Of a stretch of 64,000 nt of DNA, positions 43,691 through 52,949 are shown in pieces; the first letter of the stretch is position 1; each line of letters begins with the position of its first letter. The notes under the pieces were generated by a model. It was given only the letters and a program-made list of their open reading frames with translations. It ran no database searches and was not told the origin of the DNA. The stretch is from an uncultured Gemmataceae bacterium. GTDB taxonomy: Bacteria > Planctomycetota > Planctomycetia > Gemmatales > Gemmataceae. The position numbers were made by a program, and so were the translations under genes. Location: contig CALDUY010000007.1 in the NCBI GenBank assembly GCA_937923405.1, positions 124,001 through 188,000 of the forward strand, in the 5' to 3' direction.

Positions 43691-44811
43691 CACTGGCCAT
43701 CCTGGCTTTGATCTTTTCTGCAATACCTGCCTTGCTTTTTCTCGCGAATTTACGGCTCTATCGACCAGCTCCCAACGCCTCGGATTCGGAGCCTATTTAC
43801 GTTTCGTTGCTGATCCCTGCCCGGAACGAGGAATCCACCATCGTGGAAGCGGTCGAGGCAGCTTTAGCTAGTCGAGGGATCACACTTGAAGTAATTGTTC
43901 TGGACGATCATTCAGAAGATCGCACTGCCGAACTGGTGCGACAGCTCGCCCAGCGCGATCCTCGGGTGCGTTTAGAACAAGCTCCACCGCTACCTGCAGG
44001 TTGGTGCGGCAAACAACATGCTTGCTTCGTTCTGGCTAGATCAGCTCGCTATCCTCTGTTGGCCTTCATCGATGCGGATGTACGTCTAGCTCCCGACGCA
44101 CTGGCTCGATTAGCAACCTTTCTAAAAAGCTCAAATGCGGATCTCGTTAGTGGTTTTCCTCATCAACGAACCGGCTCCTTTTTTGAAGCTCTATTGATCC
44201 CTCTGATCCACTTCGTGTTACTGGGCTTTTTGCCGTTTGCTCGCATGCGAGCCAGCACACATCCCGCTTACGCCGCTGGTTGTGGTCAACTGTTTCTAAC
44301 CAAACGTGACGTTTACGACGCGGTCGGTGGACATGCCATGATCCGCTCGACTCTCCACGACGGGATCAAGCTACCGCGGCTCTACAGAACACATAGTCGC
44401 AAGACGGATCTCTGCGATGCGACGGATCTGGCCAGTTGTCGGATGTATCAAGGAGCCATTCAAACCTGGAAGGGTCTAGCAAAAAATGCCACAGAAGGGC
44501 TAGCCGCCCCAGGTATCATTGTGCCAATGACGTTACTGTTGCTCACGGGTCAAGTGCTCCCGTTTGCCCTACTTACCATAAGTTCTTCGCTGCCTTGGAA
44601 TGCCTTTCTGCTTACCATCCTGGTGGTGTTCTTGGTTTACCTACCGAGATTGCTTGGTGTGGTCCGCTTTCGGCAGTCACTAATTGGAGCTTTGCTACAC
44701 CCTGTGGGGATTGTCGTACTATTAGCCATTCAGTGGTACGCTCTGGGCAAAAAGTTACTGGGACGCCCCTCTTCCTGGCGTGGTCGGGCCTACCGTCCTG
44801 AGAGTGTATGA
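43678..44811 (+). CDS. Family-2 glycosyltransferase, CrtQ-like
   Basis: A 377-residue inverting GT2. The nucleotide-sugar fold starts VSLLIPARNEESTIVEAVEAAL, the DxD-type motif is in FIDADVRLAPDAL, and the C-terminal half has three or four TM segments, as in CrtQ-type enzymes that glycosylate carotenoid carboxylates or hydroxyls. It starts at a GTG at 43678 overlapping the acyltransferase. Order and function parallel staphyloxanthin-type biosynthesis. No carotenoid-synthase gene (HpnCDE/CrtM) is in the window. Confidence 0.83.
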   Translation: MFALTLAILALIFSAIPALLFLANLRLYRPAPNASDSEPIYVSLLIPARNEESTIVEAVEAALASRGITLEVIVLDDHSEDRTAELVRQLAQRDPRVRLEQAPPLPAGWCGKQHACFVLARSARYPLLAFIDADVRLAPDALARLATFLKSSNADLVSGFPHQRTGSFFEALLIPLIHFVLLGFLPFARMRASTHPAYAAGCGQLFLTKRDVYDAVGGHAMIRSTLHDGIKLPRLYRTHSRKTDLCDATDLASCRMYQGAIQTWKGLAKNATEGLAAPGIIVPMTLLLLTGQVLPFALLTISSSLPWNAFLLTILVVFLVYLPRLLGVVRFRQSLIGALLHPVGIVVLLAIQWYALGKKLLGRPSSWRGRAYRPESV

Positions 44812-44885
44812 AGCAATTTGACTTTCGGATTACTTTAGCTACTTTAGCTCTCAACATTCTTTGACTTTCCTCAGGCTATCTTTTC

Positions 44886-45560
44886 ATGCGCATGCTTTCT
44901 GAGTACAGCAGGTTCTTTCGGGAATTTCGCCGAGATTTTCACCACACCGGCGCAATTCTTCCTTCTGGTGTGTTTCTAGCGCGGGCATTGGCAAGCGGTT
45001 TACGAGGTCCACGAACTTCCGCCCGAATTTTGGAAGTTGGTCCCGGTAGTGGTGCCGTTACTCGTGTCATCGTGAAACGGATGCAACCGGGAGATTGTCT
45101 AGATGCCGTGGAGATTAACCCTCGTTTCGCCCAGTTACTGGAACATCGCTTACAGATCGACCCCTCGTTAAGAGGAAATCGCGATCAGATTCGCGTCATC
45201 AACGCAGCAATCCAGGAGGTGCCTGGAGAGTCGCAGTACGATTTCATCATCTCTGGGTTACCGCTCAACAACTTTACTCCCGATGAAATCCAGTCGATTT
45301 TCGAAACGCTTACTCGTCTGATTCGTCCCGACGGTTTGCTCAGCTATTTCGAGTATGCTTTCATTCGCACGTTGAAGTCGGGATTTGTAGGACGTCAAGA
45401 ACGGCAACGGCTCCAAATCATCGGCAAAATACTCGATGGCTATCTACACAAGTATCAGGTACGACGGAATCACATACTACTTAACGTACCTCCCGCCATT
45501 GTCAGACATTTGAGACTAAAACCAACTACTGGTGAGTCCTCCAGCAACTTAGTATCTTAA
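44886..45560 (+). CDS. SAM-dependent methyltransferase, phospholipid N-methyltransferase (PmtA)-like
   Basis: A 224-residue methyltransferase. The N-terminus FFREFRRDFHHTGAILPSG is the membrane-contacting opening typical of the PmtA/rRNA-adenine-like branch. Motif I is ILEVGPGSGAVTRVI and motif IV is YDFIISGLPLNNF. Related enzymes methylate phosphatidylethanolamine to phosphatidylcholine; here lipid or an rRNA/other target is possible. It follows the carotenoid genes by about 75 bases and could be part of the same envelope-lipid programme. A second ATG lies at 44892. Confidence 0.78.
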   Translation: MRMLSEYSRFFREFRRDFHHTGAILPSGVFLARALASGLRGPRTSARILEVGPGSGAVTRVIVKRMQPGDCLDAVEINPRFAQLLEHRLQIDPSLRGNRDQIRVINAAIQEVPGESQYDFIISGLPLNNFTPDEIQSIFETLTRLIRPDGLLSYFEYAFIRTLKSGFVGRQERQRLQIIGKILDGYLHKYQVRRNHILLNVPPAIVRHLRLKPTTGESSSNLVS

Positions 45561-45604
45561 CACAAGAGTTAAACACTAGTTCAGATACCCAGGGATCAAG
45601 CTAT

Positions 45605-45970
45605 ATGGAACTTGCTGAAGGAGAAAAGCACTACTTTGAATGGCACGATGTCGGAGGCGTTGCTGTCGTAAGGTTCCTCACGCGATTTCTGCGGGAGGAG
45701 CGCGAGATTCGTGAGATATTTGATGAACTCGATGCTTTAGTCACCTCGGGCCGCAACAAAATGCTTATCGATTTTTCGGTGATCGAGGCTTTCGCCAGCT
45801 TCGCCATTGGCAAACTGCTTCGCCTAAATGAACGGCTACGGCTCGAAGGTCGACTCGCTCTGTGTTCCTTAACGCCCAACATCGAAGAGATTCTCGATCT
45901 GATGAATCTTCGACGTTCCTTTCATCTTTATCCAGACGAGCGATCGGCTCTCGAATCGTTCGTGGAATGA
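45605..45970 (+). CDS. STAS-domain protein (anti-sigma-factor antagonist type)
   Basis: A 121-residue single STAS domain. The first strand is VAVVRFLTRFL, and a helical and strand arrangement follows with KMLIDFSVIEAFASFAIGKLL, where the Ser/Ala positions flank the phosphorylation region of SpoIIAA-like proteins, and LALCSLTPNIEEILDLMNL. The usual phospho-Ser position is occupied by a Ser near residue 64 (FASFA), but phosphorylation is uncertain. Its partner kinase is not in the window. Confidence 0.85.
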   Translation: MELAEGEKHYFEWHDVGGVAVVRFLTRFLREEREIREIFDELDALVTSGRNKMLIDFSVIEAFASFAIGKLLRLNERLRLEGRLALCSLTPNIEEILDLMNLRRSFHLYPDERSALESFVE

Positions 45971-46078
45971 GGCCGTTCGCATCCGACCTTGCTTCCGGTG
46001 GGCTCCCGGTTATAGTCCCCTCCCGGCGCGTCTTGGACGCAATCGACCTTCCCCAGCAAATCCTACGGAGGGGACTCC

Positions 46079-47770
46079 ATGCTTTCTCGCTTGCCCATTT
46101 TGGGGCTAATCGCCCTGGTAATTTCGACCAGTACCGCCTACTCCGGCAAACCAGCGGATCTGCCCAACAATCCAACAATCATTTTTCAAACGATACCAGC
46201 GTTGCCCGTAAGCAGCTGGAACGAAATCCCTGCGCAAGCCAATTCCACAACCGTTGCTGAAGGATCGTTCCAACTGATCCTGCCGCCAGTTGGTGAGCAG
46301 ATGCTAAAGACAGCATTGATGCTCAACGTCCATCCATTCTTGGCGTTCCTGCCGCCGGAGCTACCGATCCCATTAGGTTGCCCCTACCAGCCGGGCAGCG
46401 AAGCGGACAAATGCCCTGCTCCGCAGCAGATTTTCGTTCGGTCGGTCCTGGAAAACTTACAAGCTCTGGAGAAAGCCGCTGAGTGCGGAATGCCACACTC
46501 CGGCCAAGCCGATTCGACATGCGTTCGGTTTCTGAAGCAGTTTGGCCTGTGCGAACTGTCTCAATTCTGTGATTTGGTGAAGCATCAAGAAAAGCAGTGT
46601 GCCGAATTACACAAAGCCTTGCGCGCTCCGATGACCATTCATTGCACTAGTTACCCTTTGGGCGAACTGTTACGACGAGTGAGTGAAGTCAGTTGCGTCG
46701 AGATCCGCATGGACGAAACGGTGAAAGCCGATCTCCCTGTCTGTCTGAATGTCGAAAAGGCCGCGGTCTTCACAGTGATCGAGAAAATCGTTGGCCCTCT
46801 GGGTTATCAACCCTGTATTGAGGGCAATTGTATCTACGTTCGCGCTGAGAACGCTTGTCCGAAGGCCTGCCCTGTTTCTTGCAAGACTCAATGCACAGTT
46901 GTCTGTGGTGACGAAGCGTACCGCAAAGCCTGCCTCGTGACTTGCAGCGGAGATAATAGCTGCGTCAAGCACTGCTGCTCCGAAGCGTGCTGTAAGAAAG
47001 GCTGCTGCGCGAACTGTACCTGTGAAGCGAAATGTAGCGCGACCGCAGTTGAGCAACCTTGTGCGAATAACTGCACGATTCCTGGAGTTGCCGAACAGGT
47101 AACAGGATTGCTCAAAGCCTGCTACTTCGCCATCGAAGAGGAGCGATACGAGAAAGCGGCTGACTTGGCCCGTCAGGCCTTCGCGTTAGATCCTGCTCGT
47201 GTGCTGGGCGATCCGATCATTTACAAGTTTAACCTTCTGCAAACTCCGAAAACCAACTGCAACTCCTGTCCAGCCACCCAACGCCACACCCACATTCCCA
47301 ATTCCCAGACGCACAGTTGCCGCATGGATGCCAAGCCGATCGTGGTGCAAACTGGTGAGACAGAACCTTGTCAACAGGGAGCGTCTAAAACCGTCCAGGT
47401 AAAACCAGGTAGCATTCGAATCGCGGTAAAAGTAAGTAGCAACTCCTGCCCGGTTGGTTGTGGCAACTGCCCAAAGTCGGGGTGCCAGTCCGCGACGGAA
47501 TCAGGTTGTTCTTTGACCAAGTTTTTACAAACGCATGGTTGGGAGTGTGTTTCACAGGTCGGCAATTTCCTGTGGGCAGTGAACAATATGTCCTTGCCGC
47601 CCAAATATGAAGGCAAAGGCTGTATCACGGTTGGACTGTCAACCACAGGCAAGATTAACCTGTTCTTTCGCAGTCGACCGTATCAGGGCCAGGTCACCGA
47701 AGCTATGTTTAAGGACGGCTTTTTCCTGATCTGGACGAAGCCGGTTGTCTCGATTGAGATCGACGACTAG
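46079..47770 (+). CDS. Cys-rich secreted protein with STN-like domain, unknown function
   Basis: A 563-residue exported protein (signal MLSRLPILGLIALVISTSTAYS, RBS GGAGGGG). Around residues 180-245 is a segment (TIHCTSYPLGELLRRVSE, ADLPVCLNVEKAAVFTVIEKI) that looks like the secretin/TonB STN fold. Residues about 245-332 hold some 20 cysteines, in CxxxC, CC and CxC patterns (CPKACPVSCKTQC, HCCSEACCKKGCC), metallothionein-like or disulfide-rich. A second Cys-rich part follows near 445-480 (CPVGCGNCPKSGC). The C-terminal domain (VGNFLWAVNNMSLPPKYEG) is unrecognised. The stop codon is TAG within the dispersed repeat; see the findings. No family assigned. Confidence 0.8.
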   Translation: MLSRLPILGLIALVISTSTAYSGKPADLPNNPTIIFQTIPALPVSSWNEIPAQANSTTVAEGSFQLILPPVGEQMLKTALMLNVHPFLAFLPPELPIPLGCPYQPGSEADKCPAPQQIFVRSVLENLQALEKAAECGMPHSGQADSTCVRFLKQFGLCELSQFCDLVKHQEKQCAELHKALRAPMTIHCTSYPLGELLRRVSEVSCVEIRMDETVKADLPVCLNVEKAAVFTVIEKIVGPLGYQPCIEGNCIYVRAENACPKACPVSCKTQCTVVCGDEAYRKACLVTCSGDNSCVKHCCSEACCKKGCCANCTCEAKCSATAVEQPCANNCTIPGVAEQVTGLLKACYFAIEEERYEKAADLARQAFALDPARVLGDPIIYKFNLLQTPKTNCNSCPATQRHTHIPNSQTHSCRMDAKPIVVQTGETEPCQQGASKTVQVKPGSIRIAVKVSSNSCPVGCGNCPKSGCQSATESGCSLTKFLQTHGWECVSQVGNFLWAVNNMSLPPKYEGKGCITVGLSTTGKINLFFRSRPYQGQVTEAMFKDGFFLIWTKPVVSIEIDD

Positions 47771-47974
47771 AGCGCTTCTCCGAATGGTGTACAGGCAAGG
47801 AAGTAGGAAGCGCCGTTCGCAGGCGGAAACTTGCTTTCGCAGGCTAAAGCCTGCGGCTAGCTGCCCATCCGTATCGGTAGTCGCAGGCTTTAGCCTGCGG
47901 CTACCTGTCAATCCGTATCAGTAGTCGCAGGCTTTAGCCTGCGATCTGCTACACCATTTTGTAACGCGTACTAA
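47767..47974 (-). repeat. Dispersed palindromic repeat, copy B (2.5 units of 44 bp)
   Basis: This copy is inverted relative to 15205-15368. Tandem units of 44 bp start at 47838, 47882 and 47926, each beginning with the palindrome CGCAGGCTWWAGCCTGCG and continuing GGCTASCTGYC-ATCCGTATC-RGTAGT. It ends GTAACGCGTACTAA. It carries one unit more than copy A. Its left end provides the TAG stop of the Cys-rich gene. No coding content. It also fills the gap before the kynurenine operon. Confidence 0.88.
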
Positions 47975-48040
47975 CGGAGACTTGATTAATCGTAAAGAGG
48001 TTCTGGATATCCTCGAAAGTGCGGAAACCCGGAACCACTC

Positions 48041-49342
48041 TCACGGGAAAAGCCCTATCATTGTGCCCATCAAAACGAGAAACAGCATCCCCACCAGAAA
48101 CGCGAATAACAAGCTTTGTCGCCGTGCGATTCGCTCCGCTTGTGCATAAGGTATCCGTGTAAACTCTACCATGACGTACAACGGACGATACCAGCCTGGA
48201 AGCAAGCGATAGGCCCACAAGGAAAGCTTCTTGCGCAGGACAAACCAGCGCGAGCCAACATGATCACGCATTTCGAGAAAATTATCGAGACACAGTCGCG
48301 CCAGGGTATCAAGATGTGGCTTTCTCCTAGCAGTATACTCCGAAAAGGCTATTTCATAAGAGGATTGATTGCGAAGGCACTCCATCAGTATCGAGCAATC
48401 CTCGAAGGCCGCGTTCATCCCTTGCCCGAGAAACGGTACAACAGCATGACAAGCATCCCCAACAAGCACTGCTTTTCCACCAACATTCCAGGGATGACAG
48501 CGAATCGTCACGAGAGAAGAAACAGGATTAGAGGTAAATTGATCTTCCAAATCAGAAATCAGATATTTAGCATCGGGAAACTCTCTTGCAAAGAATGCAC
48601 GGATTCCTTGCCGTTCGATCTCGACAAAGCTATTCGCTCCAACATACGGTGCGAATAATGTGCAGGTAAATGTCCCATCCACATTGGGCAAAGCGATGAG
48701 CATGAAACCGCCACGCGGCCAGATGTGCAGCGCGTGCTTCTCCATACGAAATCGCCCTTGCTCGTCAGCGGGAATTTCTAGTTCCTTGTATCCGTATTCC
48801 AGGTACTCCTGACTGAAGTCAAACCGTTCCCGACGCTGCATGGCTTGTCGAACGGCGGAGTAGGCTCCGTCGGCCCCGACGATGACCGAGGCGAAGACTT
48901 GCTTGCCATTATCGAACGTTAAACGGCCAGTGCTGAGATCAACTTGTTGGCAGCGATGTTCAAAGAACATCGTGACGCCAGGAAAGTTGGCCGCTTGTTC
49001 CACCAAAAGGCGATTCAATAGTGCGCGCGAAACGGAATACAGTACCTCGTTCTCGCTCTTACCATATGGCTGAAAAGTCAAGCTGCCATTGGGGTGGTGA
49101 ATCATCCTTCCAGGCATGGCAATCGCCGTCTGTAGCACTAAATCCGCGAGACCAACTTCACTTAAGGCATATAGACCACGAGTCGACAGTGCCAAATTAA
49201 TCGATCGCCCGCGTTCCTGAAGCGCTGAGCGTGGATCAGGACGTCGCTCGTACAATTCAACGGTTCTGCCTTCTTTGCCGAGATAACAAGCCAACAAGGC
49301 TCCCGCGAGACCGGAACCAACAATGGTTACAGGTTGGTGCAT
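48041..49342 (-). CDS. kmo: Kynurenine 3-monooxygenase
   Basis: An FAD-dependent aromatic hydroxylase that converts kynurenine to 3-hydroxykynurenine. The FAD fold is [18 protein letters not shown], and the second FAD motif VGDACHAVVPFLGQGMNAAFEDC is present, with SINLALSTRGL and the C-terminal ARLCLDNFLEMRDHVGSRWF typical of KMO. Two C-terminal hydrophobic stretches suggest membrane association. ATG 49342 overlaps kynU by 16 bases and is preferred over the longer frame at 49375. Confidence 0.94.
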   Translation of the reverse strand: MHQPVTIVGSGLAGALLACYLGKEGRTVELYERRPDPRSALQERGRSINLALSTRGLYALSEVGLADLVLQTAIAMPGRMIHHPNGSLTFQPYGKSENEVLYSVSRALLNRLLVEQAANFPGVTMFFEHRCQQVDLSTGRLTFDNGKQVFASVIVGADGAYSAVRQAMQRRERFDFSQEYLEYGYKELEIPADEQGRFRMEKHALHIWPRGGFMLIALPNVDGTFTCTLFAPYVGANSFVEIERQGIRAFFAREFPDAKYLISDLEDQFTSNPVSSLVTIRCHPWNVGGKAVLVGDACHAVVPFLGQGMNAAFEDCSILMECLRNQSSYEIAFSEYTARRKPHLDTLARLCLDNFLEMRDHVGSRWFVLRKKLSLWAYRLLPGWYRPLYVMVEFTRIPYAQAERIARRQSLLFAFLVGMLFLVLMGTMIGLFP

Positions 49343-50592
49343 GCGCTGCCTGTCAAAATCTGAGCGAAGTTCCAAACGTCCTCAAAAGAATTGTAGAGCG
49401 GAACAGGTGCGACTCGAAGTACATCTGGCTCGCGAAAATCACAACTCACACCGGCATTACTTAGTGCCAACTGGACCTCCCGTGGACATTGCTTTATCCG
49501 CAGCGAAAGTTGACAACCTCGTTGCTCAGCAGCGACAGGTGTCAAAATCTCCAAGCGATCAGAAGATAGCCGCATCAAGAGATCGAGTAGATAGCCGGTC
49601 AGTCGCAACGATTTGTTTCGGAGTGTTGTCAACGAAACTTCATCAAATAATCTAAGTGAGACCCGTAATGGGGCTAAAGAGAGAATCGGCGGATTACTCA
49701 CCTGCCACCCGTCAGCTCCAATTTGCGGAATAAAATCGGGTTCCAGCTGCATGCGGAATCGTATATCCGGATCGTTGCCCCACCAACCGGCAAACCTCGG
49801 CAACGATCGATCCTGACCATGTCGATAATGCACATACGCCCCACCGACCGCGCCGGGACCACCGTTGAGATATTTGTAACTGCACCACACAGCAAAATCG
49901 ATGTTCCAATCATGCAAGGCCAACGGAACGTTTCCGATGGCGTGTGCCAGATCCACGCCGAAAACACAGCCCTGTCGATGAGCCGCTTTCGCTAGACGAG
50001 CTAAATCGAGGACACGCCCAGTGAGAAAATTCACCCCGGAGAGAAACACGAGAGCAATTCGTCTCCCTTCGCGATCCAGTAACTCCTCAATTTCATCTTC
50101 GGCCGCCGAACAAGTCAGCAAGGAAGTTCGGTCAAACCCATGATGCTGCAACTGGGAGACGATGGCATAGCGATCCGAGGGAAAGGTTGGCTCGTCGATG
50201 AGAATCGCTGACCGAGAAGTGGTTGGTCGGTAGAACGTCGCCATCAACAGATGCAGATTCACGGTCAGGCTGTTCATGAACACCACTTCATCGGGTCGCG
50301 CTCCAAGCAAGCGTGCGCCAGACTCCCGAACCGTCTCGTGATAGCGATACCAGGGGGCAGTTCCCTGAAAATGGCCCTCAACACCCAAATCGGCCCAGAT
50401 TCGTAATTCCTCATCAATCAGCGAGCGAACGGCTTTGGGCATCAGTCCAAGTGAGTGTCCGCAGAGATAGACACAAGGTTTGCCAGTTGAAGCTTTTGGA
50501 AGATGAAAGAGATCTCGATAAGTCGAAATAGGATCGGCACGATCTAGCGCTTGAGCATACTCTTGAGACGGATCAAACCCCGGTGTGAACAT
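49327..50592 (-). CDS. kynU: Kynureninase
   Basis: A PLP-dependent fold-type I enzyme that cleaves (3-hydroxy)kynurenine to (3-hydroxy)anthranilate and alanine. The pyridoxal lysine is Lys240 in [12 protein letters not shown], preceded by [11 protein letters not shown], which binds the cofactor ring. [14 protein letters not shown] at residues 73-86 matches the kynureninase N-terminal substrate region. The start overlaps the ACMSD stop by 20 bases and is preceded by GAGGGA. The 421-residue length is normal. Confidence 0.96.
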   Translation of the reverse strand: MFTPGFDPSQEYAQALDRADPISTYRDLFHLPKASTGKPCVYLCGHSLGLMPKAVRSLIDEELRIWADLGVEGHFQGTAPWYRYHETVRESGARLLGARPDEVVFMNSLTVNLHLLMATFYRPTTSRSAILIDEPTFPSDRYAIVSQLQHHGFDRTSLLTCSAAEDEIEELLDREGRRIALVFLSGVNFLTGRVLDLARLAKAAHRQGCVFGVDLAHAIGNVPLALHDWNIDFAVWCSYKYLNGGPGAVGGAYVHYRHGQDRSLPRFAGWWGNDPDIRFRMQLEPDFIPQIGADGWQVSNPPILSLAPLRVSLRLFDEVSLTTLRNKSLRLTGYLLDLLMRLSSDRLEILTPVAAEQRGCQLSLRIKQCPREVQLALSNAGVSCDFREPDVLRVAPVPLYNSFEDVWNFAQILTGSACTNL

Positions 50593-51601
50593 CGTTCTTC
50601 CCTCGTTGAGTCAATCCAAGAAACTCAGTAGCGGTCCGCACCAGTAGCCAGTCACGTTCGTCGTCCGTTAGCTCCGGCAAAGATTCAATCAACGAACCGG
50701 GAGACTCTTCGCCTAAGGGAAACGGATAGTCCGATCCCAGCGCGATGCGTTGTGCGCCGACCAATCGCAGCAGATAACGCAAAGCTTCAGTGTCATGAAG
50801 CAAAGAGTCAAAGTAAAGTCGTGACAACTGGGTACGCGGGCTGAGTGTACAGCGAACCGCGCAAAGATCGGGACGAACGTGAAAAGCGTGGTCGATTCTG
50901 CCAAGAGTCCAAGGGAAAGAGCCTCCTCCATGAGCAAACGCCACCCGGAGTCCAGGTAGACGTTCCAACACTCCGCCAAACAGGAGCGAGCAAATCGCTA
51001 ATGTCGTTTCAGCTGGCATGCCTACCAACCAGGGTAGAAAGTATCTAGTCATGCGTTCTCTAGCGAACATGTCCCAAGGATGGACGAAGAGACAGGCATC
51101 CAGTTGCTGGGCGGCCTCAAAAATTGGAAAAAATTCCGGCTCATCAAGATTCTTACCATTGACGTGCGAACCAATCTGTACTCCGGGAAAATGCAACTCG
51201 TGGATGCAGCGTTCCAACTCGCGTATCGCTAGATTTGGCGCTTGCATCGGTAGCGTGCCCAGAGCGAGAAAGCGATCTGGATAAGTGCGAACCACTTCCG
51301 CCAGATGATCATTCAAGACACGAGCCAAATCATAAGTATGTTGCGGCTGGGCCCAGTAGCTGAACATCACTGGAACGGTGGAGAGAACCTGTACGGTTAC
51401 GCCATGCTGATCGCAGTCGCGTAGACGCACTACGGGATCCCAGCAGTTCTGCTCGATCTCACGAAAGAGCTTGCCGTCAATAAGCATGCGGGCACAACCG
51501 GGCCGATGATGTTCGAGACTGACCCAACCGCCATAGCCGGTCAACTGAGCCAGCTCGGGTAGCTGAGGAGGCAGAAGATGCGTGTGAAGATCGATCTTCA
51601 T
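50573..51601 (-). CDS. 2-amino-3-carboxymuconate 6-semialdehyde decarboxylase (ACMSD)
   Basis: An amidohydrolase-fold zinc enzyme. It has HTH at residues 6-8 ([12 protein letters not shown]), a metal-binding His in [10 protein letters not shown], the AHGGGSFPW motif (catalytic His and the ACMSD signature), and Asp in [11 protein letters not shown]. The sequence is a full-length ACMSD homologue. It decarboxylates ACMS to 2-aminomuconate semialdehyde, diverting flux from quinolinate/NAD towards catabolism. It lies 45 bases after the 3HAO gene. Confidence 0.93.
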   Translation of the reverse strand: MKIDLHTHLLPPQLPELAQLTGYGGWVSLEHHRPGCARMLIDGKLFREIEQNCWDPVVRLRDCDQHGVTVQVLSTVPVMFSYWAQPQHTYDLARVLNDHLAEVVRTYPDRFLALGTLPMQAPNLAIRELERCIHELHFPGVQIGSHVNGKNLDEPEFFPIFEAAQQLDACLFVHPWDMFARERMTRYFLPWLVGMPAETTLAICSLLFGGVLERLPGLRVAFAHGGGSFPWTLGRIDHAFHVRPDLCAVRCTLSPRTQLSRLYFDSLLHDTEALRYLLRLVGAQRIALGSDYPFPLGEESPGSLIESLPELTDDERDWLLVRTATEFLGLTQRGKNDVHTGV

Positions 51602-51646
51602 CCGTTGAGATTCACTCGGGTTGAATTATTACAGATCGCTAATGAG

Positions 51647-52153
51647 TTAATTTGCCTCGGCAAGCCCGCATGATTTACAAGTACGCAGACTAGCATCAGC
51701 GGCGAAGCTAGCTAGTGCTTCTTTGATTTGTCGGCCTAAGTCCACAGGCTGGAACGAGACGTCGTGCAAGATCGTGCGACAGGCTCGACAGTACCAGCGC
51801 AAGTGATGCGGTTCAGTAAAAGCTTTCGGTTGCTCAATGACTAGTCCGACTGTTCCCGCAGGTCGCTGCGGAGAATGAGGCACCTTGGCTGGCAACAGAA
51901 ACAGCTCGCCCTGACGAATAGGAATGTCGCGCGGAATGTCTTCCTCAATCACGCGCAACACCATGTCGCCTTCGAGTTGATAGAACAACTCTTCGCCTGG
52001 GTTGATGTGGTAATCGGTTCGGGCATTGGGGCCACCGATTACCATAACGAGAAAGTTGCTGTTCCAGATACACTGATTACCAACGGGTGGTTTCAAAAGA
52101 TGACGATGCTCGTCGATCCACGCGGACAAGTTGATCGGTAGACTCAACGCCAT
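51647..52153 (-). CDS. nbaC: 3-Hydroxyanthranilate 3,4-dioxygenase
   Basis: A 168-residue cupin dioxygenase that opens 3-hydroxyanthranilate to ACMS. The catalytic iron ligands are His49, Glu55 (DYHINPGEELFYQLEGD) and His93 (VPHSPQRP). A second rubredoxin-like iron site is formed by CRAC (122-125) and CKSC (159-162), as in bacterial homodimers. ATG 52153 with AAGGAG is preferred over the frame start at 52174. It is the first gene of the minus-strand operon, so its promoter should be in the 134 bases shared with the divergent DUF1080 gene. Confidence 0.95.
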   Translation of the reverse strand: MALSLPINLSAWIDEHRHLLKPPVGNQCIWNSNFLVMVIGGPNARTDYHINPGEELFYQLEGDMVLRVIEEDIPRDIPIRQGELFLLPAKVPHSPQRPAGTVGLVIEQPKAFTEPHHLRWYCRACRTILHDVSFQPVDLGRQIKEALASFAADASLRTCKSCGLAEAN

Positions 52154-52287
52154 GATCGCGCTCCTTGAGGTCAAGAAGACTCTTGTGGCAGTCTAACGAG
52201 AGAGTAACTTTGATACCAGCCTCTTGCCGTCTTCTCGTCTCAACCACATAATCGCCACGCCTGGGTTTTTAATAAGGGAGAAAGAAC

Positions 52288-52932
52288 ATGCGAATTTGGA
52301 CTGTAGCAGTGCTGAGCTTCTCTGTAGGGTTGATGGTATTCGCCACTAGCCAGGCAGAAACGCCTGAAGGTTTTGAACCGTTGTTCAATGGCAAAGATTT
52401 AACTGGGTGGAAAGTCCACGGTGGGAAGAAGGAATCCTGGTCCGTAGAAAATGGCATACTGTTTGTCAGCGGAGGGGGCGGCGGTTGGCTGATGACCGAA
52501 AAAGAGTACGGCGATTTTGAACTGCGTCTGGAGTTCAAAGTACCCAAAGGCGGCAATTCAGGAGTTGCCCTACGAGCACCGATGAAAGGCGACCCTGCTT
52601 ACACAGGAATGGAAATTCAGATTCTGGATGATCCGTCGTATAAAGGACTACAGGTCTGGCAACACACTGGATCGATCTATGGAGTAGTACCTGCCAAGAA
52701 AATTGCTACCAAACCGATCGGAGAATGGAACAAGTATCGTATTGTCTGCAAGGGACGACAGGTCACGATCGAACTGAATGGAGAGACTGTCGTAGATGCG
52801 AATCTGAATGACTACATCGAAAAGCATGCCAAAAAGCACCCAGGTCTACTCCGCGAAAAAGGGCACATCGGCGTTCAAGAACATGGCGGACGAGTCGAGT
52901 TTCGTAATCTCTCCATTAAAGAGTTGAAATAG
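52288..52932 (+). CDS. DUF1080 (3-keto-disaccharide hydrolase-like) secreted protein
   Basis: A 214-residue exported protein of the concanavalin-like LamG-fold family abundant in planctomycetes. The signal peptide ends around MVFATSQA. DUF1080 blocks are FEPLFNGKDLTGWKV, LRLEFKVPKGGNSGVALRAP, GMEIQILDD and HTGSIYGVV, ending IGVQEHGGRVEFRNLSIKEL. Related proteins hydrolyse 3-keto-glycosides. RBS AAGGGAGAAAG. It converges on the kinase gene. Confidence 0.9.
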   Translation: MRIWTVAVLSFSVGLMVFATSQAETPEGFEPLFNGKDLTGWKVHGGKKESWSVENGILFVSGGGGGWLMTEKEYGDFELRLEFKVPKGGNSGVALRAPMKGDPAYTGMEIQILDDPSYKGLQVWQHTGSIYGVVPAKKIATKPIGEWNKYRIVCKGRQVTIELNGETVVDANLNDYIEKHAKKHPGLLREKGHIGVQEHGGRVEFRNLSIKELK

Positions 52933-52949
52933 TCTCAACATGGTTCGGG

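Noticed and set aside
46815..47075. Treating the Cys-rich stretch as a frameshifted or low-quality region
   Set aside because: The frame is uninterrupted, the signal peptide and RBS are normal, and Cys codons follow ordinary usage with a sensible CxxxC/CC spacing.
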